In this document: in pieces, positions 38,272-47,135 of the stretch
Layout of the letters: each line of letters begins with the position of its first letter
How positions within the stretch are numbered: the first letter of the stretch is position 1
Assembly: GCF_040790665.1 (NCBI RefSeq)
Contig: NZ_CP160849.1
Location: 2,962,929-3,026,928, forward strand
Direction: 5' to 3'
Length of the DNA stretch: 64,000 nucleotides
Source of the DNA: Sulfitobacter pontiacus
GTDB taxonomy: Bacteria > Pseudomonadota > Alphaproteobacteria > Rhodobacterales > Rhodobacteraceae
Made by a program: the position numbers and the translations under genes
The notes under the pieces: generated by a model
The model's database searches: none
What the model was told of the DNA's origin: nothing
The model's input: only the letters and a program-made list of their open reading frames with translations

Positions 38272-38704
38272 TTTTTGCTGAATGAGAGGTTCCAGACTTG
38301 CTCGTTTTAGGACTGAAACTCAGCCTCTAAGTCATCGCAGAAAACCCCAACCATAAAGTAAATCAATCTACGTTCGCGCGAAAGTTTGAGATCCGGAAAC
38401 CCTACAGCTTAAAGTGATACCTCTGCGTGCCTCACGGCATCAAAGTCACCCCATGTACAGGTAAAATCCAATATTGTGTTCGCGCTCCTCGTCAAGAAGG
38501 GCCGGAAGCTGACCTTCGTAGCGCTCTGCATTGAGACCCGTAGGGCGGATTTTGCTGCCTTATGCTGCGGGCGCACATCCTCCATTGCAGTTGAGAAGAC
38601 CTTTTGGAGGAAGGGCGGAGAGCTGCCGTTCGGCGCGTCTTGGACGAATGGCAACTCTGCGCGGACGAGCTAACTTCGCAGACTTTGGCTAGTTAAAGTG
38701 GGGT

Positions 38705-39742
38705 TTACCTTTGTCGGCCATACAACTTGCGGAGCTCAACCACTCGCTCCATGGTCTTCTTCATTTGCACATTGTCCGGCTCAATGTGTTCCCAAAATCG
38801 TGCTCTTCCTTCCAATTGCTCAATATAATTTGGAAAGAAAATTCTGCGTCGCGCTACGTGGCTAGATAATCCTGACGACCAGACGAAATACACGTCTCGT
38901 TTCAAATCACGGCGGAACTGCCTTGTCGGTCTCGGCTTGCCGGAGGTTATATCCAAGCCGGTTACGATCTTCTTGTCGCCTTCACACAAGAAACGAACTT
39001 TTTTCTCATTAACTTGGAAACCCTCACTAGCAATAACTTCGAAGAACAGTCTCCTAATCCCTTTGGGGATGGCTTTTCCAGAGATAACGATGTCATCCGC
39101 ATACCTAGTGTATCTCAAACGCCTGGACTTGCAGATCTTCATGATCCTTTGATCCAAATCTCGGCAAATTATATTGCTTAGAAGTGGGCTAGATGCGGCT
39201 CCTTGCGGTAACTTTCGATCCAATGTGCAGAGGTTTGCCAGCAGAAAGGCTACATTCGAGGGATATCCGAAATCAATAAAAACCTTAACCACCCTCGAAA
39301 AACCAATAGAGGGGAAAAAGTCCTTAAGGTCTATCTTGAGGACTTCCTTTCTGCCGCAATGCACGAGTGCGTTATCTAAAATAGAGACGCCTTCTCGATA
39401 TCCAGTAGAGCAAACCGGCAGTCTGACCGAAGAAAGCACTTCACCGACTATCCAGCGCTGCACTTCAAGCAGTGATGGATAGGGGGCTTGAATTTCTCGC
39501 AAGCCTCCTGATCTCTTTCTGATCTTGAAACTTCGGTAGTAACTCTTGGCTCCAAATCCCATCGCGCTAAGGTCAGCCGGATTTCGCCCAACTAATACCG
39601 CTAGGTGGGAAGACTCAAAAATGGGTGGAACCCCATTTGAAATGCAGCGCCTTATATATGGCGTATAAGAGCGCACCAAATCACTTCGTAGCCCTATGTC
39701 TTCGAAATACTGATGCCACTTGTATAGTAAATTGTCGTTCAT
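38705..39742 (-). CDS. retron reverse transcriptase
   Basis: A 345-residue reverse transcriptase starting at ATG 39742 (MNDNLLY). Retron marks are all present: the NAxxH motif (NALVH, 124-128), KIDLKDFFPSI with the first catalytic Asp (about 138), LPQGAASSP (178-186), YADD (214-217) and the retron-specific VTG (260-262). No maturase or endonuclease domain follows, which argues against a group II intron. The a2 repeat of the msr-msd RNA ends six bases before the start codon. It makes a branched RNA-DNA hybrid (msDNA) from the adjacent RNA. Confidence 0.95.
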   Translation of the reverse strand: MNDNLLYKWHQYFEDIGLRSDLVRSYTPYIRRCISNGVPPIFESSHLAVLVGRNPADLSAMGFGAKSYYRSFKIRKRSGGLREIQAPYPSLLEVQRWIVGEVLSSVRLPVCSTGYREGVSILDNALVHCGRKEVLKIDLKDFFPSIGFSRVVKVFIDFGYPSNVAFLLANLCTLDRKLPQGAASSPLLSNIICRDLDQRIMKICKSRRLRYTRYADDIVISGKAIPKGIRRLFFEVIASEGFQVNEKKVRFLCEGDKKIVTGLDITSGKPRPTRQFRRDLKRDVYFVWSSGLSSHVARRRIFFPNYIEQLEGRARFWEHIEPDNVQMKKTMERVVELRKLYGRQR

Positions 39743-39747
39743 AGCGT

Positions 39748-39968
39748 GGCCACCGCTACCAGATCTCTTCGATGCTCGCATCGCTTACGCCTGAAATTCG
39801 ATGAATTTCCATTTTCAGCATTGAAAATTGAAATTTCATCGTATTTCGGGCCTGCCGACGCAAGGAGGCACAGTAACACTTTCTTGAGAAACTCAAGAAA
39901 TGTTACTGTAAGGCTTTCGCCCACCTTAACCGTAGAAGCGACTACACTTCTAAACGCTAGCGGTGACC
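39748..39968 (-). ncRNA. retron msr-msd RNA
   Basis: Bounded by inverted repeats a1 (39968-39958, GGTCACCGCTA on the minus strand) and a2 (39758-39748, TAGCGGTGGCC), pairing over 11 positions with one G-U. Directly after a1 comes G39957 in the TAGCG context typical of the 2'-branching G. Inside lie two strong hairpins: 39870-39909 (arms of about 19, apical TTT) and 39799-39841 (outer arms CGATGAA/TTCATCG). It is placed between the winged-helix gene and the reverse transcriptase, as in known retrons. A 129-codon frame crosses it but is not credible as a protein. Confidence 0.85.
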
Positions 39969-39994
39969 ACTCTTCTGCCCGCATATCACACACT

Positions 39995-40354
39995 TTAGTC
40001 TCCTCCAATCCCAAAGTAGCGCTGCGATAGCTTTGAAACTCTAGGAGCGTATGGTTCAAACGGACTGATCTTGCTGCCCTTGAAGCGTTCTGGCACCTCT
40101 CTCCAAGTTTTCTTACCTCTGAAAGCAAACATTTCTTGATTGGCCTGAATCCAAGAAAGCCCAGCCTTCGTAAGGTGCAAAGAAACGCCTTTCGCGGCGA
40201 TGAGGTTGAACTTTGTCAGGTTCCTAGTTGCCCTTGATAGGTCTTTAATCGAGACGCCGAACTTCAAGGTCAACGAGGAAATGGTCACACCACCTTCTCC
40301 TCTGCGGGCCTGATCCAAAATTCTCAATTCAAGGGAGGATAGGCGATTTGTCAT
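39995..40354 (-). CDS. small winged-helix-like retron accessory protein
   Basis: 119 residues. The first 70 read as a winged helix (LSSLELRILDQARRGEGGVT, LTLKFGVSIKDLSRATRNL, then LTKAGLSWIQANQ), a MarR-like pattern; the rest is basic and aromatic (KKTWREVPERF). The ATG overlaps the stop of the phosphoribosyltransferase-like gene (ATGA), so the two are coupled. Retrons with a phosphoribosyltransferase and a winged-helix partner have been described (type III in the Mestre et al. scheme, from memory). Confidence 0.85.
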   Translation of the reverse strand: MTNRLSSLELRILDQARRGEGGVTISSLTLKFGVSIKDLSRATRNLTKFNLIAAKGVSLHLTKAGLSWIQANQEMFAFRGKKTWREVPERFKGSKISPFEPYAPRVSKLSQRYFGIGGD

Positions 40355-41184
40355 AACTCGCTCCTATAGACGAGTGTATCTCGTGGCTTTCCACGCCAAT
40401 CTTCTGGCCACCAGAGAATTGGGAAGTTGGAATTGGGTGCATTGTGTCCCTTTAGACAAAACAAAGCCTCTGCTCGCCCGTAGCCAAAGCTCGGAAGCAT
40501 TTTTCCGTCGATTATTTGCGCCAAACCAGATTCAAGTCGATTCATGTGACAAGATTTCACGCCTAGCTCTGTTCCAGAAAAGTGGCCAGATAAGCCAGGC
40601 TTTAGCTTCGCCAAAAACTCCACATCAACCCCCAAATCGGACAAATACTCAAAGGCCCTCTCCATTCCAAAGACTACCTTGACTTGCCCTGTCACTGGGA
40701 ATTTTCGAGATTTCGACTCCGCAAATATGTGTTTCAGTCTCCCACGCACAGTACTTCCGGTTCCTGCGAAATCATCCACTAGAACAAAGTGGGGATAATC
40801 CTTCATGTTTTCTTTCTTTAAATACATTGGAACACTATTGAAGAGCTTGATACTATCTCCTCGTGGAAGCATTGGTTTTAGTCTCTGCAAAACCATTTGG
40901 GAGCTGTCGGCCCCCTCATTCCAAGCCATGGCGACAACCGCTACGTATGCCTTCTTAGAGGAGACTTGAATTATTCTTTTTGCTAGCTCCCTTAAGTATT
41001 TCTCAAACTGGTTCTCTGATAAGAGGATAAACTTTTCCAATATATGCTGCAAAACTTCAAACTCCCCAGTATTGTCACATTGACTAGCAAGTTCGAGAAT
41101 CTGCTTCTCACAATCCTCCAGGTCTTGACGGCGCATGAAAAGGTCCATCAGCCAGTAGTCTATTGTCTCTTGAGGTATCGCCAC
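40351..41184 (-). CDS. phosphoribosyltransferase-like retron effector
   Basis: 277 residues. A helical N-terminal part (1-110) precedes a type I PRTase core whose PRPP-binding loop is FVLVDDFAGTGST (133-145). Near the end is GHNAPNSNFPILWWPEDW (246-263), a Trp/Pro-rich block I associate with phage-defence PRTase-like proteins. It heads a three-gene plus RNA operon: effector, winged helix, msr-msd, reverse transcriptase. In retrons such partners act as toxins held in check by msDNA and released by phage. The natural substrate is unknown. Confidence 0.87.
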   Translation of the reverse strand: MAIPQETIDYWLMDLFMRRQDLEDCEKQILELASQCDNTGEFEVLQHILEKFILLSENQFEKYLRELAKRIIQVSSKKAYVAVVAMAWNEGADSSQMVLQRLKPMLPRGDSIKLFNSVPMYLKKENMKDYPHFVLVDDFAGTGSTVRGRLKHIFAESKSRKFPVTGQVKVVFGMERAFEYLSDLGVDVEFLAKLKPGLSGHFSGTELGVKSCHMNRLESGLAQIIDGKMLPSFGYGRAEALFCLKGHNAPNSNFPILWWPEDWRGKPRDTLVYRSEL

Positions 41185-41606
41185 TTTTGAAATTTCCCAG
41201 TTCAGTACTGCCTTGGCCAGAGAAATCCACCGCCGCTGACGGAGACCCTAGCTTTACTATAGGGGAGTGAAAAGCTAAGTTTTTCCTATCTACCCCATTC
41301 CTGGATTGTGTTGTCCATCAGGGATGGACAACGGGAGAAGCTTCCCCATTGAGCGCCGACCGACCATGCTGCCAAGGTTCGCTTTGCGCGCTTCCGGTCA
41401 TCCGCTGCGCCAAGCATGAATGTCCGGAGAGGGCCGCTCCTGCCGGATCAGCTTATCCTGCAATTGCGAAGACCTTCGTTCCTCACGCGGTCAGTTTGGG
41501 CTCGAAGAAGACTTTAGCTGCAACGAACACCGAGGTCTGCTGGGCGGGACAAAGTGTGAATTCGATTTAGAAACCCAAATGGCCGCTTAATGGCTCACCC
41601 TGACCC
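41185..41606. other. promoter side of the retron operon and repeat debris
   Basis: Directly upstream of the effector gene is a non-coding stretch with a 10-bp palindrome at 41310-41332. From about 41345 to 41575 lies degenerate repeat sequence (GGGCTCGAAGAAGAC and following) that recurs near 42190. Confidence 0.5.
41310..41332. repeat. perfect palindrome GTTGTCCATC-AGG-GATGGACAAC
   Basis: Ten-base arms around three bases, 126 bases upstream of the retron effector start and 275 past the stop of the next gene on the same strand. It has no T-run. Operator of the retron operon or terminator of the upstream gene are both possible. Confidence 0.5.
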
Positions 41607-42074
41607 CTACAGCTCACCTAACTCCTTTGCACAATCGAATGAGACTTTTGCGATACCGTTGAGGTCGTTCTGGGAAAACAGCCCTACTTCTGGCGAGCCA
41701 GCAGACACGCAACCTTTGCCATAGAATTGCACCCGCAATTGACCTGTTGAAAGTCGCTGCCATAATCCATGGCAAACCATGTTTCTATATTTTATTCCAA
41801 GTTCCATGTTCTTGTAAATGTCGGCAATTTGTTTTCGATCCAAAGCCTTGTGCTTTTTGGCAAGCCCGCAAAACACTTGAAGTCTAGCCTTCAGAGCCGA
41901 GCCGTCCTCAAGCACATTCTCGATCTTTTCGTTGTCTTTATCGGATATGTCTTTGGGGCCGCCGCTGACGCTGATCGCAGCACGAATGAGCTCGTGTTCG
42001 AGGTAGCCGTAGGCAACCACAACGGCTCCAATACATGCATGATCGTCAGGGGTTAAAATGGGAGGGTCGGCCAT
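41607..42074 (-). CDS. HEPN-like small protein, unknown function
   Basis: 155 residues, all-helical in appearance, with an IGAVVVAYGYLEHELIRAAIS N-terminal helix and the Rx4H motif RNMVCH at about residue 108. That combination suggests a HEPN fold, common in RNA-cutting defence proteins, though the family is not certain. I start at ATG 42074 with GGAG nine bases upstream; ATG 42089 is the alternative. It is solitary and on the same strand as the retron. Confidence 0.65.
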   Translation of the reverse strand: MADPPILTPDDHACIGAVVVAYGYLEHELIRAAISVSGGPKDISDKDNEKIENVLEDGSALKARLQVFCGLAKKHKALDRKQIADIYKNMELGIKYRNMVCHGLWQRLSTGQLRVQFYGKGCVSAGSPEVGLFSQNDLNGIAKVSFDCAKELGEL

Positions 42075-42089
42075 AGCGAAGTACTCCAT

Positions 42090-42407
42090 CTTTATCAGCG
42101 TTGATCGCTATTAGTTTAGGCTGCTTCCCAATGCATCAAATTTAATCGTCAGCGGTTAGCAGTCATTAGGACTTTTTGCAGCATCGGTCATGGTGGGCTC
42201 GAAAGAGACATTCTCTGCGTTGCTCACGAAAGTCGTCTGCGGGCTGGAAGCTGACCTTAGTGGCGCTTTGCATGGAGGTCCGCAGACCAGATTTTGCTGC
42301 CGTTCGCTGTGGCAATACAAATGATTGCTAGTGCGAACTGTTCGCCAAACCTTTGTATACGAAAAGCTAAACATTTCACTACCGTCAGAAGGCTTGCATG
42401 TTCCAGG
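42090..42407. other. intergenic repeat debris
   Basis: From about 42186 to 42312 runs a degenerate copy of the dispersed repeat (GGAAGCTGACCTT, CAGATTTTGCTGCC) also seen near 38500. No gene is supported. Confidence 0.5.
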
Positions 42408-42989
42408 CTATAAAAACAGCAACAGTTCAATTGTGCGCATTGCTGTAATCCGATTGCGATCATCCGAAGAAAACTTTTCAGAAAAATGGTTCAACCGGTC
42501 ATTAAGACAATCTGCTGCACCCCAACAGAAATGTAGATAACAGAGGTAAGACGGCTGAGTGTTGATGCGGTGAGTTTTGACGTTGAACCGCGCGGCGACC
42601 TTACTGTCCCAGATCGGAAATACGGCAGGGTTTATGAAATGCAGGAACTTGCTTGTGCCAACCCATGAGTTGTTTAGTAGACCCTTAGAAACTACTCCCG
42701 AAACCAGCGAGGCCGCGTCATCCAATTTCTCACAGGATCGTATTTCTTTTATGGAAAGCTCGCCCGAATCGAACTCGGAGAAATCCCAAGTTTTCAAGAT
42801 AGTCGGCATCCAAGCGTAGACGGCGCAACCAAGCGCTAATAGATTTTCTGTTGGCGCAACATCTGGCAAATTGTCAGCTAGCTGAAGTAAAGCACTATAC
42901 GACTTTGCATACTGACAAGGCAGATCGGGGATAGCACCCGGTTGTTCCATGCGTTGCTGCAAGAATTTTTTCGCACTCTTACAGTCCAT
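42408..42989 (-). CDS. unknown protein with a SKFLHFINPAVFPIWDS motif
   Basis: 193 residues with a low-GC gene body. The central block WVGTSKFLHFINPAVFPIWDSKVAARF resembles a helix-hairpin-helix-like motif found in several uncharacterised island proteins. I know no function. Upstream of ATG 42989 an A-rich stretch carries a weak site (AAAAAAATGG). Position among defence genes is the only clue. Confidence 0.65.
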   Translation of the reverse strand: MDCKSAKKFLQQRMEQPGAIPDLPCQYAKSYSALLQLADNLPDVAPTENLLALGCAVYAWMPTILKTWDFSEFDSGELSIKEIRSCEKLDDAASLVSGVVSKGLLNNSWVGTSKFLHFINPAVFPIWDSKVAARFNVKTHRINTQPSYLCYLHFCWGAADCLNDRLNHFSEKFSSDDRNRITAMRTIELLLFL

Positions 42990-43442
42990 TTTTTTCCTTA
43001 TTTGTCAGAGACGTTAATTGATGGTCGGAACATGTTGTACCTAACATTGAAGATTACTTCACGGGATTATATTTTTCCCAAAATGCCCCCGATTTGGTAG
43101 CGGCAAATTGGGTACGCTCCAAAAAACCTCCTTTTTATGCACATAACCAAATTACTCCGATTGGCGAGTTCGAAACCGCTGTATTAAAATCTCTCAAGAT
43201 AGTTAGAAGCCTCTGCAGCGAAGGTTATCTGAGATGCGCCGCGGGGCTCTAACTGGACTCGCGCTGCACCCGCAGGCAAGGTCAGCAAGCAGTGAGAGAT
43301 GCGGCCGGTGGCCGAACTGCGGAGCTTACTGCCGTTCACTATAGAAGTAACGAAGACCGCTTCCGGCCTGAAACGGTGGCCTCCTTGCTTAGCTTGCAAG
43401 CAAGGAAGTTTGTGCGGCGTGGCAGCTTATATTTTGCTGCCA
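42990..43442. other. 453-base intergenic region
   Basis: The first 200 bases are A/T-rich and may hold the promoter of the 193-residue gene. From 43250 on there is G/C-rich repeat debris (GCGGCCGGTGGCCGAACTGCGGAGC, GACCGCTTCCGGCC) related to the dispersed repeat. No gene is supported. Confidence 0.45.
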
Positions 43443-45407
43443 TCATACGGCACGACCTGCGAGAAGCCCTTCCAGTACAGCCTCTTCGGCTGTACGCGGA
43501 GAAATGCAATCACCCGTAAGGTGAAATTCAATTCCCAGTTTGCGCACCACTGTCTCGATGGTGTTATCAGGAATATGACCTTGGCAAAGAACCAGTGTAT
43601 CGACACTCTCGCAGATCACTGGTTCATTATTCATGATGTGCTGCAAATAGACACTGTTCTCGTCGGCCCCAAATAGCCGCATATACGGTATGGTTTGAAC
43701 ACCAAGGCTGTGCAAACGCCCGATACTGGCATCGCGCACGTACATCTGAATGGTCTGACCTGGCATGTAACCGTTGACGGCGAGCCTGACTGAATGGCCC
43801 TTTTGAGCAAGAAGTTCAGCCACACCGATACCGATCCAATCGGCGCGCCAGTCTGCAACGACAACGGAATTGCCGATTGCCACCTGCCCCCGCAAGACCT
43901 GCCAGGCGTCAACCACATGGGCGTCGTCCCGCCCTTCAAAATCGGGCCAGCGGGGGATTGCACCTGTGGCGAGAATGATCGCATCGGCGGTGTATTCGCG
44001 GATCAATGCCTCATCGACGGCCACTCCCTTACGGACATCAACACCTGAGAGTTCCAATTCACGTGTCAAATTGGTGATGATCCCACCGAATTCCGCTCGA
44101 TGAGGAAGAAGTTGGGCAAGTCGGGCCTGTCCCCCAAGTTGGGCCTCGCGCTCAAATAAAGTGACATCATGCCCTCGCTCGGCGGCGACAGCTGCCGCTT
44201 TCATTCCGGCGGGGCCACCACCAATGACCATGATCCGGCGTTTCCCCGAAATCGGTGGGACCTCACCCAAGCGAGTTTCACGACCACTAATCGGATTTTG
44301 TATGCAGGAAATCGGATAGCCATCATGAAAATGCCCGATGCACGCCTGATTGCATCCAATACAGGCGCGAATATCATCCGTGCGTCCCGCCTTTGCTTTG
44401 CTGCCGATCTGAGGGTCACAAATCATGGCACGTGTCATGCCGCACATATCCGCCTGACCCGACGCAATGATTTTTTCCGCATCCTGCGGCTGGTTGATCC
44501 GACCGGTGATAATGGTCGTGAGGCCCGTGCGTTCACGTATGCACTGTCCGAGCGGCGCTGTATAACCGACCTCTTGAAACATCGGTGGCGCGATATGGAT
44601 GGAGCCTGCAAGCGTTGCCGATGATCCCGCGACAACACTGAAGTAATCGAGCTGTTTGGCCGCTGCAATTGTTTCGCAAGCGTCGAGCATCTCGGATTGG
44701 TCAACGCCCTCATGGCTCAATTCGTCGCCCGAAAGCCGAAGCCCTACGACAAAGCCCGGATCAGTCTTACGCCGTATATCCTCAATAATCTCGCGGATGA
44801 ACCGTGTCCGGTTGACCAGTGATCCACCGTAGTCATCTTTGCGCTTGTTGACGTGAGGGTTCAGAAACTGGGCGGGCAAATATCCATGCGAGCCGACGAT
44901 TTCCACACCATCCAGACCTGCAGTTTGCATCCGGCGCGCCGCATCGCCATAAGCAGCGGTGATCTGTGTGATCATTTCGCAAGGCATCGGGCGGGGCATT
45001 ACGTGAAATCGCTCATTCGGTGTAGCCGAGGCGCTATAGGAGACGGGTGCGGTTCCGTCTTCTGAGGCCAGCATCTCACGTCCGGGGTGGAAAAGCTGCG
45101 CGATTAACCCGGTATCGTGCTGGTGGATGGCTTTAGCCAATCTCGAATAGCCGGGGATACACTCATCCGTATCAACACGGATCGGATCGGCCACAAAAAC
45201 CGCACTCGAATGGACCAGCGCGACTTCAGTCACGATTAACCCCGCTCCGCCTTTGGCGCGTGCTTCATGATAGGCAATCATTGCATCGCCTATTTTGCCC
45301 TGCTCATTGAGGTGGGTCTCATGACCCGTCGAGACGATGCGATTTCGCAGGGTCATTCCACCGATAGTGATGTGCGAAAGGAGAGCGGGAAAACTGGTCT
45401 GGCTCAT
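43443..45407 (-). CDS. old-yellow-enzyme type Fe-S flavin oxidoreductase
   Basis: 654 residues in the 2,4-dienoyl-CoA reductase/trimethylamine dehydrogenase layout: an FMN TIM barrel (1-350), a 4Fe-4S site with spacing Cx2Cx3Cx11C (CIGCNQACIGHF...SC) and a FAD/NAD(P) domain beginning IMVIGGGPAGMKAAA. The HETHLN text near the N-terminus and the neighbouring regulator recall N-demethylases of betaine-type compounds, but the substrate is not proven. Higher GC than its neighbours. Co-oriented with the XRE-cupin gene, with 26 bases between. Confidence 0.88.
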   Translation of the reverse strand: MSQTSFPALLSHITIGGMTLRNRIVSTGHETHLNEQGKIGDAMIAYHEARAKGGAGLIVTEVALVHSSAVFVADPIRVDTDECIPGYSRLAKAIHQHDTGLIAQLFHPGREMLASEDGTAPVSYSASATPNERFHVMPRPMPCEMITQITAAYGDAARRMQTAGLDGVEIVGSHGYLPAQFLNPHVNKRKDDYGGSLVNRTRFIREIIEDIRRKTDPGFVVGLRLSGDELSHEGVDQSEMLDACETIAAAKQLDYFSVVAGSSATLAGSIHIAPPMFQEVGYTAPLGQCIRERTGLTTIITGRINQPQDAEKIIASGQADMCGMTRAMICDPQIGSKAKAGRTDDIRACIGCNQACIGHFHDGYPISCIQNPISGRETRLGEVPPISGKRRIMVIGGGPAGMKAAAVAAERGHDVTLFEREAQLGGQARLAQLLPHRAEFGGIITNLTRELELSGVDVRKGVAVDEALIREYTADAIILATGAIPRWPDFEGRDDAHVVDAWQVLRGQVAIGNSVVVADWRADWIGIGVAELLAQKGHSVRLAVNGYMPGQTIQMYVRDASIGRLHSLGVQTIPYMRLFGADENSVYLQHIMNNEPVICESVDTLVLCQGHIPDNTIETVVRKLGIEFHLTGDCISPRTAEEAVLEGLLAGRAV

Positions 45408-45433
45408 GTGGGATCCTTACCTATGCGATGCGG

Positions 45434-46057
45434 TTAAAAATTGGGTGGCGTGATCGCCCAAATTACGACTGTTTTCTCATCTGAGGGGTTGCGGTAGCGA
45501 TGCGGTGTAGAGCTATCAAAAGCAAAGCTGTCGCCAGCATTCAGCCGGTACCGCTTGTCGCTGAGCCAAAGATCGAGCATCCCACTGATCACAACACCAG
45601 CCTCTTCGCCTTGATGAGAATAAACTGTATCGACACCGCTGCCGGGTGCGAAGGCGCAGGAGAGCAGCTCCAACTTTCCGCCGAGCGTTGGGGTCAGAAG
45701 TTCATCCGTGATGCCATCGTGATACGCGATAGAGCGGCGATCCCCTCGGCGCACGACAGCCGCCTCTCTTTCGCTGTTGGCGGGGCTGGGGGCAGAAAAG
45801 AACCAACTGACCGATACGCCCAGTGCTCGGCTGATCTTGAAAAGCGCAGTAACAGAGGGGCGGTTTTGCCCGCGCTCGATCTGGCTGATGAAGCCGATAG
45901 ACAGCCCCGTGAGCTCGGCGAAATTTCCAAGGGTCAGCCCCTTGGCCTTGCGCAAATCCCGGATATCTTCGCCCAATCCCGGATCATGGCGCGAGGCTTC
46001 CACCTCCTCTATTTTGATGGTGCTGAAGACGATTTCGCCTTCGTGATGATTGGGCAT
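45434..46057 (-). CDS. XRE-family regulator with cupin domain
   Basis: 207 residues: an N-terminal helix-turn-helix (GLTLGNFAELTGLSIGFISQIERGQNRPSVTAL, in parts) and a C-terminal cupin (about 125-195) with SHQGEEAGVVISG and RLNAGDSFAFDSSTPHRYRN. Such regulators sense small ligands and usually control the adjacent catabolic gene, here the flavin oxidoreductase. A very A/T-rich stretch (46070-46115) upstream is a likely promoter. Confidence 0.9.
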   Translation of the reverse strand: MPNHHEGEIVFSTIKIEEVEASRHDPGLGEDIRDLRKAKGLTLGNFAELTGLSIGFISQIERGQNRPSVTALFKISRALGVSVSWFFSAPSPANSEREAAVVRRGDRRSIAYHDGITDELLTPTLGGKLELLSCAFAPGSGVDTVYSHQGEEAGVVISGMLDLWLSDKRYRLNAGDSFAFDSSTPHRYRNPSDEKTVVIWAITPPNF

Positions 46058-46598
46058 CGGGCAGCCTTACTTGTAAAATATAATATAAAAATTTATACAA
46101 TAATATAATATGTCAAGATACTTTGCAGTATTCTTATAAGAGACAACTTATATGCCAAGCGCTTTATGATCACATGCAAAGTCAGTTTAAATTTGCTTAG
46201 CCCCCATTCAAGACAGGCGCAGCGGCTGTCGTTATGCGCCGGTCTCAGCGATGAATCCTCTGCTGCCGCTGCGAAGCCGTTGCCTGCCGCCAAAGTCAAG
46301 CTGCGCTCCTTGAAAGAATTTGTTGCAAGTTTCATTGTTTACCGCGCTGCAGACGAAGCTGACCTTTGGCCACAAAGATATTGCTCGCACTCAAGCGGAC
46401 AACTATCGAGGGCGGCAATATGACCGCTTTTGAATGAGATCTGACTGCAATCATCGGTAGGCCGTCGACGCAACGACCCTTTGTCTGCGCTGGTCATCCG
46501 TCGGCGCGTCCAGCATGGGTTGTAGGGCATGATGCGGCTACGATGGGCGGTGACTGGTGGCGATTTTGGTCCTCTTATAGAGGGTTCGATATCGCCTC
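46058..46598. other. promoter region and repeat debris
   Basis: 46070-46120 is an A/T-rich block with ATAATATAATATG, suited to a promoter for the regulator gene. From 46210 on the DNA resembles the dispersed debris (GAAGCTGACCTTTGG at 46355, ATGACCGCTTTTG at 46420). No gene is supported. Confidence 0.45.
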
Positions 46599-46937
46599 TT
46601 GCGCAAAGACTACGACGCAAAACGGACGGTGCGCCCTAGGGGGCCGTCAGCTACACGCCTCCGAATTGACCGGCTCAAGGCCTTTGTTCCCAACTTACTG
46701 GAAACCAACATTTTCACGACGCCGTCAACGAGAATGGGAAACATGCCTGCCAGCAATATCAAGGCTTTTGATTTACTTTTGACCGCATTCAGGCCTCGTG
46801 TCATAATTGCTCATGGCGTGAACTCAGCGAAAAATCTCGCCGGCTGGACAGGCGGAGAGTTCATAGCATGCCGGTACCTCTCTCGAGCGGGATATGCAGT
46901 AGTTGATGAAATTGACGGAAAGCTTCGAGACCGCTAA
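46599..46937 (+). pseudogene. probable 3' fragment of an unknown gene
   Basis: The frame gives a convincing C-terminal part: VPNLLETNIFTTPS, AFDLLLTAFRPRVIIAHG and a basic end. This reminds me of uracil-DNA-glycosylase-like fold text, but the beginning reads into repeat debris and no start with a ribosome binding site is seen. I take it as a decayed gene; the family is uncertain. Confidence 0.4.
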
Positions 46938-47135
46938 CCCACCCCGTGCCACTGCCAGAGGCCCTTATGGCACACGTGGTAATCGTGGGCTTTCAAACGA
47001 CCTTCGCCACGGTTCGGAGTACGTCAGTTTTGAGTTTGTAGCGCCTAGCTCAATCAACGACTGTTTTCCGTTATTCCAAGTCACATTGGCTACGATTATC
47101 TACCCGGCCCCGCAGAAATCAGGTAGACGGTAGCC

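Larger units (their letters stand above)
35569..38704. other. 3.1-kb gene-poor A/T-rich region
   Basis: No open frame here has a family I recognise or core-like codon use. Contents that can be named: the promoter side of tnsA; direct repeat AAAAAATTGATTTTG near 35978 and 36067; palindromes at 36228-36257, 36310-36334 and 38235-38271; a tRNA-like relic at 37327-37415; and a degenerate dispersed repeat at about 38476-38575. It looks like decayed mobile DNA. Confidence 0.6.

Noticed and set aside
39739..40128. 129-codon minus-strand frame across the retron RNA
   Set aside because: It overlaps the end of the winged-helix gene, runs through two long hairpins and the a1/a2 repeats, and has no family; the RNA explains the sequence.
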